DNA of 64,000 nucleotides. Source: Gnetum montanum (lineage: Eukaryota > Streptophyta > Gnetopsida > Gnetales > Gnetaceae). The first letter of the stretch is position 1; each line of letters begins with the position of its first letter. The position numbers and the translations under genes were made by a program. The DNA is taken from the NCBI GenBank assembly GCA_015680685.1, contig MNCI01004872.1, positions 532,459-596,458 on the forward strand. The letters are read 5' to 3'. Shown piece by piece: positions 23,943-34,324 of the stretch. The notes beneath the pieces were generated by a model. That model saw only the letters and a program-made list of their open reading frames with translations. It made no database searches and was not told the DNA's origin.

Positions 23943-24254
23943 GGTGGTTACTTGTGTTAGGCTAGCTAGGCAATAGATGAATTAGATCTTTGATTACTTT
24001 ACCTTTTATTCTTGTTGTAGGTGATCAAACTCATAAAATATAAAATAAGAAAAATCATATACCTTAATTACACTTAAACCATACCCTTGAACCTCACAAG
24101 TGTAGCTAGGAAGACAACAAACATTCTCAATGCCCATCACTTCCTAGAATAGCTAGTATGGTAGATAATTATAGGTCCACAAAATTTGACCAAATCATGC
24201 ATAATGCCTTAGTGATTCATATGGTTGGGCGTAGGGGTACCTCACCACTCATCA

Positions 24255-25180
24255 TAGAAGAGCATGTGAAAAGGCTTGAAATGAGGAACAAGAAACTAGA
24301 AGACTATGTGATTGTTCAAGCAAAAGTAATGGCACATAGTTTGGGGTGATCAACCCAAAAGTTATAATCTAAAGAACCTAAAATGTATAAAGGTGATCAT
24401 GACAACAAACTTCTAGATACCTTCATCTTTGAAATGAAGTGCTTCCTTGAAATGAATGACTATCCAAAAGAAATGAAAATCAACATTACCTCTGAATTCC
24501 TAGGTGGTGTTGCACAAACTTGGTGGTTGAGCATGCTCTATGAGATGAAGTTAGGGATGGCTAGGAAGTTAATTGAAACTTGGAATGATCTTAAAATAGC
24601 TCTTGTTAAAATCTTCTACCATGTACTTCTATTGATAAAGATTGGGTGAAGTTAAGAGAACTTCAACAAATATAGAAGCTAGAAGATTATCTTTATGAAT
24701 ACCAAGAAGTGATATTGTAAATTCTCATGCTAGATGAGGAGTTGAAGTTTCATCTCTTCCTCAATGGTTTGAAATCCTAGGCCTAGTAAGAGATCAAAAC
24801 TCATAAAATCTTTGAATACATAGAGGCATTGAAATTGAAAACTAGTTATGAAGCCCCAAAAGTAGGAAAAGAATGGAGCTAATGCACCTCAACATGACAA
24901 GAGGCTTGGTGATAGATCTAGTAGGTTAGGTGGTATAAATTTTTTGAAGGTGGCTTTTAGGGATCATGCCTTGCCATTACTCCTAGTTCCCAAGCATCTT
25001 ACTAGGATAATGAAAAGTAGTAGGCTCCCAAATTCTATAACCAATTTGATGATAAGCATCCATGTTTTACAAGACCTCCCAATAATCCTCCTAGATATCC
25101 AAACATGTGATGTTTCATCTACTTTGAAAACCATGTTACTCAAGACTATCCTTAAAATCACAACCAATAACTAGCTAAAA
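24255..25180 (+). pseudogene. Chromovirus gag, second part
   Basis: Opens with charged coiled-coil-like sequence EEHVKRLEMRNKKLEDYV (24258-24312), then the Ty3/gypsy gag core: YKGDHDNKLLDTFIFEM, FLGGVAQTWW and ETWNDLK (24385-24600). The TWW and W.D.K pattern matches the retrotransposon gag family. After 24650 the frame breaks with several stops. Confidence 0.75.
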
Positions 25181-25359
25181 GGAATCCAAATGGTGATCAA
25201 TGATCGATAATTCTGGACTATTAGCTCTCAAACCCTATTACATGTGACCAAGATTAATGACAATGATCAAGAGCTGGAATCTTTATAGGCGATTGGACAA
25301 ATTTCCTAGAGTTTAATAGACATCCAAAAAAATCTTTAGGGAGAGTATCTGCAGAAAGA

Positions 25360-25560
25360 ACCTAGCTTGCATTTGGTACATATGATTCCTATCCAATTTT
25401 CAATAAAGATGGTGGATGCATTAGTTGACATGGGTATCAATCGTAACTTTTTCTTACTCAAGATAGCTCATACTCTCAACCTACAAGTACATCTAGCTTT
25501 AGTATCCTACAAATTAGCCAAGTTTCACCTAATCAAATGCACCAGGATGGTGAAGTAACT
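25360..25560 (+). pseudogene. Chromovirus protease relic
   Basis: ALVDMGINRNFF stands where active copies have ALVDTGA.HNF. The catalytic Asp is kept but the D-S/T-G triplet is DMG. The segment lies between gag and RT, as expected for retropepsin. Confidence 0.6.
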
Positions 25561-25979
25561 ATAAAAATTTTTCAATGAAGTAAAAAACTAGAATTTTCTA
25601 TCCTTGACATTAATTCTTTGCAAGTCATTCTTATGCATACATGCCCTCTATATTATGCATGAGGATTTACCTTACCTAGTGAAAACCTCTACTCTAGGAG
25701 AAACTAGCATTGATAAGAAAGCCTAGATTATTTTTCCCATGGTGATGAAGCAGGTTATTAGAGACCTAATCCAATAGATCTTTCTTGTGATGATTAGGGA
25801 GACAAAAGACAAGAGTTTTTTATAGGTGAACATTCAAGTGGAGAATGTATTAGGGAGGTGTAAGGAATTGATGCTAGTAGAGTTGCTTTAAAAATTGCCA
25901 AATCCTTGGGTTATTGATCATAAAATTAAGTTGATGGCCCCCAACACACACACACACACAAGCAACAACCTTATAGAAT

Positions 25980-26620
25980 GACTACTCCTGAATTAGCCAA
26001 TTTAAGAAAGTAGTTGAAGAGCTTGGTGGTAAAGGATTATATTCAATTCTCAAAATCTTCATATGGTGCTTATGTGTTATTTGCCAAGAAAGAGGATGGT
26101 TCATTGAGATTATGTTGCAACTTTAAGTCAGTTAAGAAATACATCACCAAGAATAGGTATCTAGTACCAATAGTTTTAGACACATTTGACCAACTAGTAG
26201 GGACTTGAGTTTTCTCTCAACTTTATCTCCATCAAGGCTACTATTAGGTACAAATTGAAAAAGAGGATGAAAGGAAAAAAACATGTGTAACTCATTCCAA
26301 ATTGTATGAGTGGACATTCATGCCATTTGATTTGTGCAATGCTCCTACCACATTTTGCACTCTCATGAATAACGTGTTTCATCCATTCATGGATAAGTTT
26401 CTGGTGCTATACCTTAATGATATTTTGGTCTACCCTCGTTTGATGAATGAACATCTTCAACATCTAGACTTAGTATTCTTGAAGTTGTAGGATCATAAGT
26501 TGTATGTCAATCAGGAAAAATATGAGTTTGCTAAGCTAGAGTTGAAGTTCCTTGTCCACATCATTGGTGAAGGTAAGATAAAACTAGATCCAAAAAAAGT
26601 GGAGGCCATATCCACTTGGC
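25980..26620 (+). pseudogene. Chromovirus reverse transcriptase relic
   Basis: Readable RT blocks include VLFAKKEDGSLRLCCNFKSV, PFDLCNAPTTF, and YLNDILVYP in place of the catalytic YIDDILV-type box. The middle Asp of the box has become Asn, so the enzyme would be dead even without its stops. Domain order and spacing fit Ty3/gypsy RT. Confidence 0.8.
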
Positions 26621-26779
26621 CTATTCTAAAAGACATGCATCAACTGCACTAATTTTTGGGCTTGGCCAGTTAATATAGGAGGTTTATTTTTGGATTTTGT
26701 GGTGTGATAGAAACATTGAAGAATTTGCAAAAGAAGGATGTTTCTTGGAACTAGAGTCCCCAGTGTCAAGAAGTATTCA

Positions 26780-27170
26780 ACAAGATTAGGATGACCCTCA
26801 TGACTCAACCTATATTGGCCTTCCTTGACCTCTCGAGACCATTTGAAGTTCACATGAACACTTCAAATGAAGCAATTAGTGAGGTGCTTTTGCAAGATAA
26901 TCATCCTATGGTATTCAAATAAAAGAAATTAAATCAAACTAAATAGTTGTGGCCTATGCATGAAAAGGAGATGTTCGCTATTGTACATTACCTTCATACA
27001 TGGTAACACTATCTCCTTGGTGGTTCCATCATAGTGATAACTGACAATACTACTACTAGCTATCTTTTCAATTAGGTTAAGTTGAAGTCAAAGCAGGCTC
27101 AATGGTTGGGCCTATTACAAGAGTTCAATCTTTGGTTTTCTATTGATCAAGTAGAGAGAATGTGGTCATA
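26780..27170 (+). pseudogene. Chromovirus RNase H relic
   Basis: A PFEVHMNTSNEAISEVLLQ block (about 26840-26900) corresponds to the first catalytic segment, with Asn and Thr where Asp and Ala are usual. It is followed by HEKEMFAIVHYLHTW and VITDNTT, which correspond to the second and third catalytic segments. Stops interrupt the frame. Confidence 0.7.
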
Positions 27171-27229
27171 GATGCTTTGAGCAAATGTCTACAAGTAAAT
27201 TTGATGAAAGTTGTGGAACAACCTAATAG

Positions 27230-28300
27230 CTCTTGGATGATAACTGACTATGAACTCTAGCAAAAAAGCAAAGATGGGTTGCAACATGATCAACATGCCC
27301 AAGAATTATTGAAGCTATTCTAGGATGAGGGTGACTCACATTTTAGTAAAGTCAATGGTCTACTCATGCAAATCTATGTTTCAAATTGGGATGCATTATG
27401 TTCCAAAATCATTGACAAATGTCATAACACTCTCTAGGTTGGTCATTCAAGGCACAAGCGCATGATGGCATTGATGGAATGGTAATTCTATTGGACAAAT
27501 TTGGGAATCGACATGGCCAACTTTGTGTGAAGGTGTTTAATATATTAATAGGGCAAGAGTTTGAATAAGAAACTAGGAAGCCTACTTTACCCCTTGGAGG
27601 TTCTAGAATTATCATGGATGGCCATCTTTATGGATTTCATCACAAGACTTTCCATAGTATAGGAATCTTCTAGCATCCTTGTAGTTTTGAATAAGTTCTC
27701 CAAGTATGTCATCTTCATTCCATGCTCTACTTCTTGCATGATTGAGGATGCAACATCCTTATTTTTTGACAATGTAGTACACTACTTTGGCTTGCCATCA
27801 AGCATCATCTTTGATAATGACTTCCAATTCATGGAGGATTTTGACAAAAGTTATTTCAAATATTGGGAATAAAGCTACAAATGTATTCAAGGTACTATCC
27901 TTAGATAGACGAGTAGATAGAGAGGGCTAATCGAGTTCTTGAAGAATATATGTAGTGTTTCATTCAGTTCAATCAAATGAAACAGTATCCATGCTACCTT
28001 TGACTAAATTTAGTTAGAATATCTAGAGATCCTCAACTATAGGATTCTCTCCAATGGAGTTAACCTTGGAAAGGAAATTAACCATTCCTTAACTAGTGGA
28101 AACCTCCCATCAAGATCTAAATCCTTTGGTAGATGAATTTGTCAATTCCTAGGTGAACTACATCCAAGTTGCTAGATTGTACTTAGAAAATTTGTCTAGC
28201 ACATGAAGAAGCAAATAGATAATATGTGAAGGTCATTAAAGTTTGTAGTTGGAGAGTGGGTATTGTTGAAGATGGATGTTAAAGAAGGGTGCTAGTTAGA
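27230..28300 (+). pseudogene. Chromovirus integrase relic
   Basis: MDFITRLS, LNKFSKYVIFIP and VVHYFGLPSSIIFDND (about 27630-27830) match the integrase core of chromoviruses, with catalytic Asp positions visible. Downstream text resembles the LHRSS.TG.SPF region (about 28025-28060). Stops and frame changes are frequent. Confidence 0.75.
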
Positions 28301-28519
28301 AGTTTCTCAGACATTATAATAGACCTTTTAAGATCCTTGTTCAAGTCAATCAAGTTGCCTAAAAATTGCAACTACTAGCTTATCTAGTCAAATATCACCT
28401 AGTCTTCCATGTGTCTATGCTCAAAAAGTTCAATCTCAGGGAAATTAAGTCCTCCTTGCTTAGGTCTAGGAGACCTCCAAACATAGAAGTAGTGAAAGAA
28501 TGACAAATTCACTTTGTTG

Positions 28520-28650
28520 TCAACATGTGCACCATAAGATGCATTTCTAGATCAAAAGGCTGAGTTTCTTATACATTGGCAAGACATGTTCTCAGAGGAG
28601 AATACCTGGGAAGAGTGGTAGACTCTTAGGAATAAGTAGACATTCATTAC
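28520..28650 (+). pseudogene. Chromodomain at the chromovirus integrase C-terminus
   Basis: FLIHWQDMFSEENTWEEW (about 28565-28618) matches the chromodomain core LV.W.G....ATWE, including the aromatic and Trp-Glu positions. In active elements this domain directs integration to heterochromatin by reading histone marks. A stop follows directly. Confidence 0.75.
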
Positions 28651-29252
28651 AAATTTTTGTGCTAAAAACCACATTGATTTGCCCTTATGGATGTATATGG
28701 GTGACCATCCAAAGGCAGCCACTAGAGGATGCCAAAGTGGGTCCAAGATAGACCACTTCTGAGAGGTGGAGAATTGATGTATCTCCCTTTTCAGCTATGA
28801 AGTTGGGTGATGCTATAGTAAGGCTAGGCCCCAAGATCCCTACACATGCTAGTGAAAGGCTATCACTAGGCATGGTGAATTGTTCCTTCAAGGTATGAAT
28901 AGTCTTCCCTTGGTTGCAAATGGATCATTTTACAACTAATAATAGTAGACTAGCTTGCATGTCAAGTGAGTAGATTTCGCTTTAGGATAAAAAGGTTGGT
29001 ACAATTTGTATGAAAAAGGGCAAACATCTTCTTCCTAAACCTGAGTTGCACAAACTTCTCTAAGCCTCTGTTGGATAATGGAATGAGTTCAATACTTTGA
29101 CTTTACAATTAAAGAACCTTAGTTGTTGGACCTTCTTATCTACAACTATTGGATGGGCTTCTCATTGTTTGAAGACCCTCAATATCCATTGTGATTCTCC
29201 ATGTTTGGAACAGTGTATGCTTTGAGGACATCACTTTTTTTAAGTAGGGAAG
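28651..29252. other. 3' untranslated part of the chromovirus
   Basis: No coding signal. A purine-rich AAGTAGGGAAG at 29242-29252 ends at the 3' LTR and is the likely polypurine tract. Confidence 0.55.
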
Positions 29253-29753
29253 TGTATAGAAAAACATGCCTTGGTGGATTGAAGGTTGTTTCCCTCTAGA
29301 ATGAGGCCTTGAGGAGCATGGAGATCCTTTGGATTCCATGCTACTTCAACCATCATTTATAACTACATGGGCCATGATTCCTTATGAATCTCGTTACAAG
29401 GATATGTAGGCTTGCGAAGGAGCTTCAACTTTGATGCTTGGGCAACCGCCCACTCTTCAGAGTTGAGCTTAGGACTAGATGTGTTAGTATAGGAATGTAT
29501 CATAGTTCTTCTAGGGGAGTTGGTGTGTTGTGTGCTTGTTGTGTATGTATATGTATGTCTAGTTGGTTTGGTTGCATAATTAATGCTTATGACAATACTA
29601 ACACGTCTAACCATTGGCTAAGGGGTTGTGTGCTATGCTATGAAACAAAGTGTCGAGCTTTAAGGTGTATTCCACCTTGAGTTCATCCTCTCACGTTTCT
29701 GCTTTTGGAACTCTTGGGTCATGCTAAACAATATTTTTCAAGGGCAGTATTCA
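29253..29753 (+). repeat. 3' LTR of the chromovirus
   Basis: 501 bp, TGTATA...ATTCA, pairing with 15300-15811. It ends about 800 bp upstream of the uL14m start codon and points in the same direction. Confidence 0.8.
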
Positions 29754-29788
29754 TGGATTGTAAGTTCAAGTTAGTGAAGTTAGGTTAT
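29749..29788 (+). repeat. 40-bp direct repeat, right copy, flanking the chromovirus
   Basis: Pairs with 15255-15294. The first five bases overlap the end of the 3' LTR. Confidence 0.7.
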
Positions 29789-30414
29789 TGGTATAGTGTA
29801 TAGTACTTAGGGATTCAAAACATACTGGGGTAATTTGTAGTTTAGTTTTCATCTAGCAATTGGTCTTTTAATTTAAGGATCACGGGTTGAAAATTGCATG
29901 AGGGGTTTTGGCTGGTTTTTTGATTAGTTGATTTGAGTTTGTAATACTATGGGTATTCTAACGGTATGATATGGGGGGGGGGGGGGGGGGGGGTTGGTGG
30001 ATTTTCAAAATGTAAAATTTCATAAAATAATGGAATTGCTGAAAAAGGAAATAATGCAATGAAAAATATAAGTTGATTAAAGATTATATAATGTTATATA
30101 TAAAAAAACAAAACAGTATAAAAAAACTAACAAAAGAAAATAATTTGACATAGTTGTTGTTTGCATTTTTGCAATTTACGTTGGGCAGGAAAGTTCATCA
30201 ATGGAAATTAGTATCATATAGAGACTATTAAATTACATCTATTCAAACAAACTAGCTAGCTAAATTAAAAAGATCAGAGTTTGAAGGGAGGGATAGAGCT
30301 CCGGGTAGAGGCCAAATGGCCGAATAGGCGACGTGCTAACGACGTTGAAAATTTAAGTTTATTTTCCTTTTTAAGTTGCACTTTTGCACCGACGATCGTA
30401 TTCTAAAAATATAT
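29789..30414. other. Upstream region of the uL14m gene with a 21-G run
   Basis: Non-coding. A run of 21 G at 29973-29993 is the most striking part and may form a G-quadruplex or be a sequencing artefact. The rest is AT-rich with no gene. Confidence 0.5.
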
Positions 30415-30422
30415 TATAAATA
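30415..30422 (+). promoter_or_regulatory. TATA box of the uL14m gene (candidate)
   Basis: TATAAATA, 137 bases before the start codon and 52 before the upstream ORF. It would place transcription start near 30445-30455. Plausible but untested. Confidence 0.45.
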
Positions 30423-30466
30423 AAATACCGTAGGTGCTTTGAACCTCTTTTTCGCAGGAAAATTCC

Positions 30467-30532
30467 ATGCCGTTGTTGAAATTTTGGGGAATCATAAATC
30501 AGAATCCGTTTTCGTCGCAGAGGGCTTGCTAG
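30467..30532 (+). other. Upstream ORF in the uL14m leader (21 codons)
   Basis: ATG at 30467, stop TAG at 30530-30532. It ends 19 bases before the main ATG and does not overlap it. If transcription starts at the candidate TATA box, this uORF is in the 5' leader and could lower translation of the main frame. Confidence 0.4.
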
Positions 30533-30537
30533 GGTTT
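30530..30537 (+). promoter_or_regulatory. Telo-box upstream of uL14m
   Basis: TAGGGTTT, the reverse complement of AAACCCTA. This element is common near the transcription starts of plant ribosomal protein and other translation genes, often in the 5' leader, and fits co-regulation with that set. Confidence 0.6.
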
Positions 30538-30551
30538 AAGCATCTGCAGGA

Positions 30552-33500
30552 ATGGCAGCGACTATGCTAAAGCTCGCGCGTTCTTCGCCTTTCACTGGTT
30601 TTAACGGTAACATATTTTCTTTCATTCCATTCTGCTTAACCTTTCGATCCTATTCTTCATTCCAGTTCTGCATTCCTTGGCGTATGTATAATTTGTCTTT
30701 AAAACAAAATGCTTCATCGTTGGGGGAAAAGAAGCATAATTAGTGGCCATACTCTGGTAATTTTGAAAAAATTTTAGCTGTCTGTTAGCCGTTGCTGATC
30801 TTAGATGATGCATACTGCATTATATTTTTGATTCTTCGTAAATGTTGATCAACCTTTTTTTTTTTTTTTGCCCATCAAAAGCAGCTGAGCATGGTTTGCT
30901 TCGAAACTTTGGAAATAATATATGGGGCCGACTTGGCAGTGTTCGCGAACCAATCCTTTTTCCATCTGGCGGAGTTGGGGAAGCTTTGTTTCAGGTATCT
31001 CTCATCAAGAAGAGAAATTTGCAGCTTTGGACTAATTTTAGTATTTCTGGGTAATACTATTCCCATTTCATAAAATGCTGCTCAAGTCGACAACTGGTAA
31101 AAAGCTGTTGTGGTATTTTAGCCTGACATGAAACAGCTCAACTTTCAAGGCTATTTAGGATGACCATAATTAGATATGAAATTTGCAAACTTTAAATGTG
31201 GGATAAAAGTTGCCAGAGATGCATAGTTTATTTTAGTCACGATGCATCGTTTATTTCACTCACGGAATGCAGCAGTGGATTTTATATCTTGGTTACTGTT
31301 TTTCTAGCAAATCTTCCATTTTTACTGTTGGTAATTTAACTTGCAAATGGTGTGAAAATACAAAACAACAAGTGTGTTACAGACACCGAAATCATTCCCA
31401 ATGGATTTTCATATATATTGCTACACATATCCATGTAGTTAGATCATTGCAGTTTTCTTACCATATAAAACTTGTGAGTCAGTTTAATTTTTTTTTTTCA
31501 CCATCTGGCCCGTTCTTTTTTTTTTTTTTTTTTTTTAAAAGGAAAAAAAAAAATNTTTTGAAAAGGTAAATAGATAATTTTATAATTTGATAAAATTGAG
31601 ATTTGTAGTGCATTCAGTAATTCATTGGGAGCACAGCGATCAGCTAGGAAATATGATCCAGGATCCATTACATCTACAGCTGATTGAAAAAGGACAGAAT
31701 AATCATATTCCTGATTGGAACCAATTTTTAATGTTTATTTGAGAGATAGGATAATTTAACCCTGTTCTGCAATGTCACATTCTCTTTCCAACGTTTGACT
31801 GTTACTCACCATACTTTATTTATCAATGCACTTAAAGTTTGCTAATGCCTTATGTTCCATGATTCCGTTCAATCTGTTACCAAATCTTGGAAACATTTTG
31901 ACAGCATAAAATAATGATCTGAGGCTGTAAGCATCATCATTTTGCAACCATTTTCTTACATTGATCCATGCCATTTGGTTTTGTCAGGTTGAGACATTAG
32001 GGTAATTAAATACTGCCGTGTCACATTTCCATTTCAACATTTGACAGGTACCCGTCACACTTTATCTGGCAAAGTACTGTAAGTTTATTAATCCCTGTTG
32101 TTACATGAATCCATGTCTGGTCGATTACCAAGATCTTGTAAAAATTTTGGCATCATATAATATTAATCTGGGGCTCTCTAAGCATCATTTCTCATAGAGG
32201 CAGTTGTGGGAAGTGCAGGGAAAATGATCACTTAGCACTTACGTTTGTGAGGAAAATTAAGTTCGATTTTCATCATTTTTGTATCCTTACACTTTTAAAA
32301 AAGAACATTTACTAGCCCTTTTCATCCCTGATTGGCTAAGTTATCTATAGTTAAAAGTTTTTCTTTTTCTTTCCATAGCAAAACTTATATGGACTTTAAA
32401 AAGAGACGTACCTTTCTTTAATTTTTAGCTTTGTTACCACTCTGACTTGGGTGTTATGCTTCTGCAACTGTACATGTTTGTTAAAGTTTCCAGAACTAAG
32501 TATCATCCTCTTTAGATAAATGTGTAATTTGATGCAGAATTTTATTTTATAGGAGCATTGAATTTGCAAGAGGCTTTCTGTGAATAAAACTCAAATCTCT
32601 TGTAGCAGAGGGAGAACTCAATTAATTGTCAATTTCCCTTGAGTGTCCATTACTCTTAAACCTTTTTAATTTTAAAGTGATTCTTTTTACTCCTTATTTC
32701 CATCTTCCATTAAACATATGGTCATTGCATCATTTCACTTGTCTGTAGGTTTCTGTAAGCAGATTGACTGTGTATTCCCATGGACATGAGTGTGCCAATC
32801 ATAATATGACTTCTGTTTCTTGCTTTGCAAACCAACTGATTGATTACACTGATTTTGAACAATTGATTTTGGTGCTTATACTCCATGTCCGTATGATTCT
32901 ACTAAATTTTTTCCTGTAAAACACTGATGGTATCTACGCCACATTGTACTTTTAAGTTTATGATAATGACTCACCATATCCTGCTCAAATGCAAGAAGCA
33001 AGATGTTGGTTATATTTTTCACACCAATAATCTGGTATCATCAGCAATCTTACATGCCAGATGTGCGAATTATGTTCAGACAGGTATCGACCAACACCTT
33101 TGGAATTACTGCATAGATTAAATAGGGCTATAGTACTTTTTTTTCACAGTGCATCGTAAATTTCAATTGATTGTTAAACTTGTCATATCACCGTTAGGGC
33201 AATCCTTGAGCCATTTGCTTGCTTGTGTGTTAGTAGTCAGTTCTTTAGATGTAATTTGCAATTTTAAATAAACCGAACTCATCAAGTCAGAAAGGAAGTG
33301 GTACCTTCACATTTAAAATTCAAACCAAGTTACCATACTTCAGATTGCAAGAGGTAGAAATAAATATAAAAAGCTTAGAAACTACCATGTATTGTTGAAA
33401 TTTGAAACAATGTATGTAACATAATGGACACATTGATATAGATCTGCCTCAACAGACCCTAAAAGGACCCATTTCACAAACCTTTCCAAGCAAATTTAGC

Positions 33501-34324
33501 TTAGAAAACAAAAATACAAGAAAATGGAGAAATTCTCCTTTTATTATTCCACTCTCAAAATGAAAAATACAATATCAAGGTGGAGCCAAATGTAACTCAA
33601 ACCCTTCCAAGGATCTTCAAGGCCACACATCCCTTTACAATCTCTTAATTGCTTACACTTGAAGGACAAAGCTCAAGATAAGATAACACTTATAAGAGAT
33701 TCCAGTGTTGGATTCAATGTGTGTTTTAATTTTTAACTTTTCTTAAACTTGCTAAGGTTTCTGTTATAAGTGTTTTTAGAAATTTACCAAGTGCTAATAA
33801 ACATATGGTAGAGTGCTAGTATAAGATGGAAGAAGCTTCTCCTTGATCAGTTTTTATTTGAGACTGACATTTTGTTTTTGATTTATGATATATATTATTA
33901 GTAGTTTGGCATAATTGAGCACCAATGATTTTGTGTTTTGAAATTACAGCAACAACGAACCTTCATACAAATGAGAACCAGACTTAAAGTTGTGGACAAC
34001 TCTGGAGCAAAACAAGTTATGTGTATCCAAGCTTTGAAGAATAAAAAGGGAGCATGCTTAGGAGATCTGATTGTTGCTTCTGTTAAGGAAGCACATCCCC
34101 GTGGGAAAGTGAAGAAAGGTGAGGTTGTATATTGTGTTGTAGTTCGTGCAGCAATGCAACGCCAAAGATGCGATGGCAGTATGATCAGGTTTGATGATAA
34201 TGCAGTGGTTCTTGTGAATAAGCAAGGAGAGCCCATTGGCACCCGTGTATTTGGTCCTGTGCCACATGAGTTGCGCAGGAAAAAGTATGTCAAAATTTTG
34301 ACCTTGGCACAACATATTGCTTGA
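30552..34324 (+). CDS. HLL: Mitochondrial ribosomal protein uL14m (HUELLENLOS-like), three coding exons
   Basis: Coding exons are 30552-30606, 30885-30994 and 33950-34324, giving 179 residues. All borders are GT..AG and the phases join (18 codons plus 1 base, then 37 codons, then 124 codons and TGA). Residues 1-55 are a basic, Ser/Phe-rich mitochondrial presequence-like extension. Residues 56-179 are a complete uL14 domain, with [16 protein letters not shown] near the start, [17 protein letters not shown] in the middle and [13 protein letters not shown] near the end. uL14 sits on the large subunit interface of the ribosome and binds rRNA. The presequence and the QQRTFIQM entry match the plant mitochondrial form (Arabidopsis HUELLENLOS and its paralogue), needed for ovule development. 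The frame is free of stops, unlike everything around it, so it is probably functional. HLL versus its paralogue cannot be settled here. Confidence 0.93.
30607..30884 (+). other. Intron 1 of uL14m, with tandem acceptor
   Basis: 278 bases from GTAACA to a pyrimidine-rich run of T at 30855-30869. The 3' end reads AAAAGCAG, a NAGNAG pair: using the first AG (ending 30881) adds one Ala codon without changing frame. Confidence 0.8.
30995..33949 (+). other. Intron 2 of uL14m, about 3 kb
   Basis: From GTATCT to TTACAG, 2955 bases. It contains a poly-T/poly-A tract with an unresolved base (N at 31555) and a degenerate tandem duplication (31741-32190). No nested gene is recognised. Confidence 0.85.
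31741..32190 (+). repeat. Degenerate tandem duplication in intron 2
   Basis: Two units of about 240 bp (from about 31741 and from about 31987) share, in the same order, TGTCACATT, CAAC.TTTGAC, CACACTTTAT-like, CCATG.TT/CTGGT.., ATTACCAA.ATCTTG, and AAGCATCAT. The divergence is high, so the duplication is old. Confidence 0.65.

Larger units (their letters stand above)
16324..24254 (+). repeat. Degenerate solo LTR of the A/B/C/D family, split by element B
   Basis: The halves 16324-16848 and 23943-24254 together align with the 0.8-kb LTR of B. Shared landmarks are the TGATG start, the GTACCT...AATA block, the TTTGGTA phrase, the ATCATATACCT phrase, and the end GTAGGGGTACC followed by CACTCATCA. 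Five-base direct repeats TAGAG (16319-16323) and TAGAA (24255-24259) flank it, with one mismatch. No internal element sequence remains, so this is a solo LTR left by recombination. It is much more diverged than the LTRs of B. Confidence 0.8.
15300..29753 (+). mobile_element. Decayed chromovirus (Ty3/gypsy with chromodomain) carrying nested insertions
   Basis: Two LTRs of about 0.5 kb (15300-15811 and 29253-29753) enclose a primer site, gag, protease, RT, RNase H, integrase and a C-terminal chromodomain, all plus strand. Gag is split at 16323/24255 by a solo LTR, which itself contains element B. Without the insertions the element is about 6.5 kb, normal for the group. All domains have stops or frameshifts. 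The chromodomain points to a chromovirus. Tekay- or Galadriel-like placement is possible but not settled. Confidence 0.85.

Noticed and set aside
25949-25964. CA dinucleotide run
   Set aside because: A simple microsatellite inside chromovirus sequence, with no further meaning seen.
31515-31560. Poly-T/poly-A tract with an N
   Set aside because: Probably a sequencing or assembly limit in a homopolymer within intron 2, not a mobile element tail: no element body is attached.
33898-34293. 131-codon antisense open frame over the uL14m exon
   Set aside because: It is the shadow of the conserved uL14 coding exon. Composition and lack of motifs give no support.
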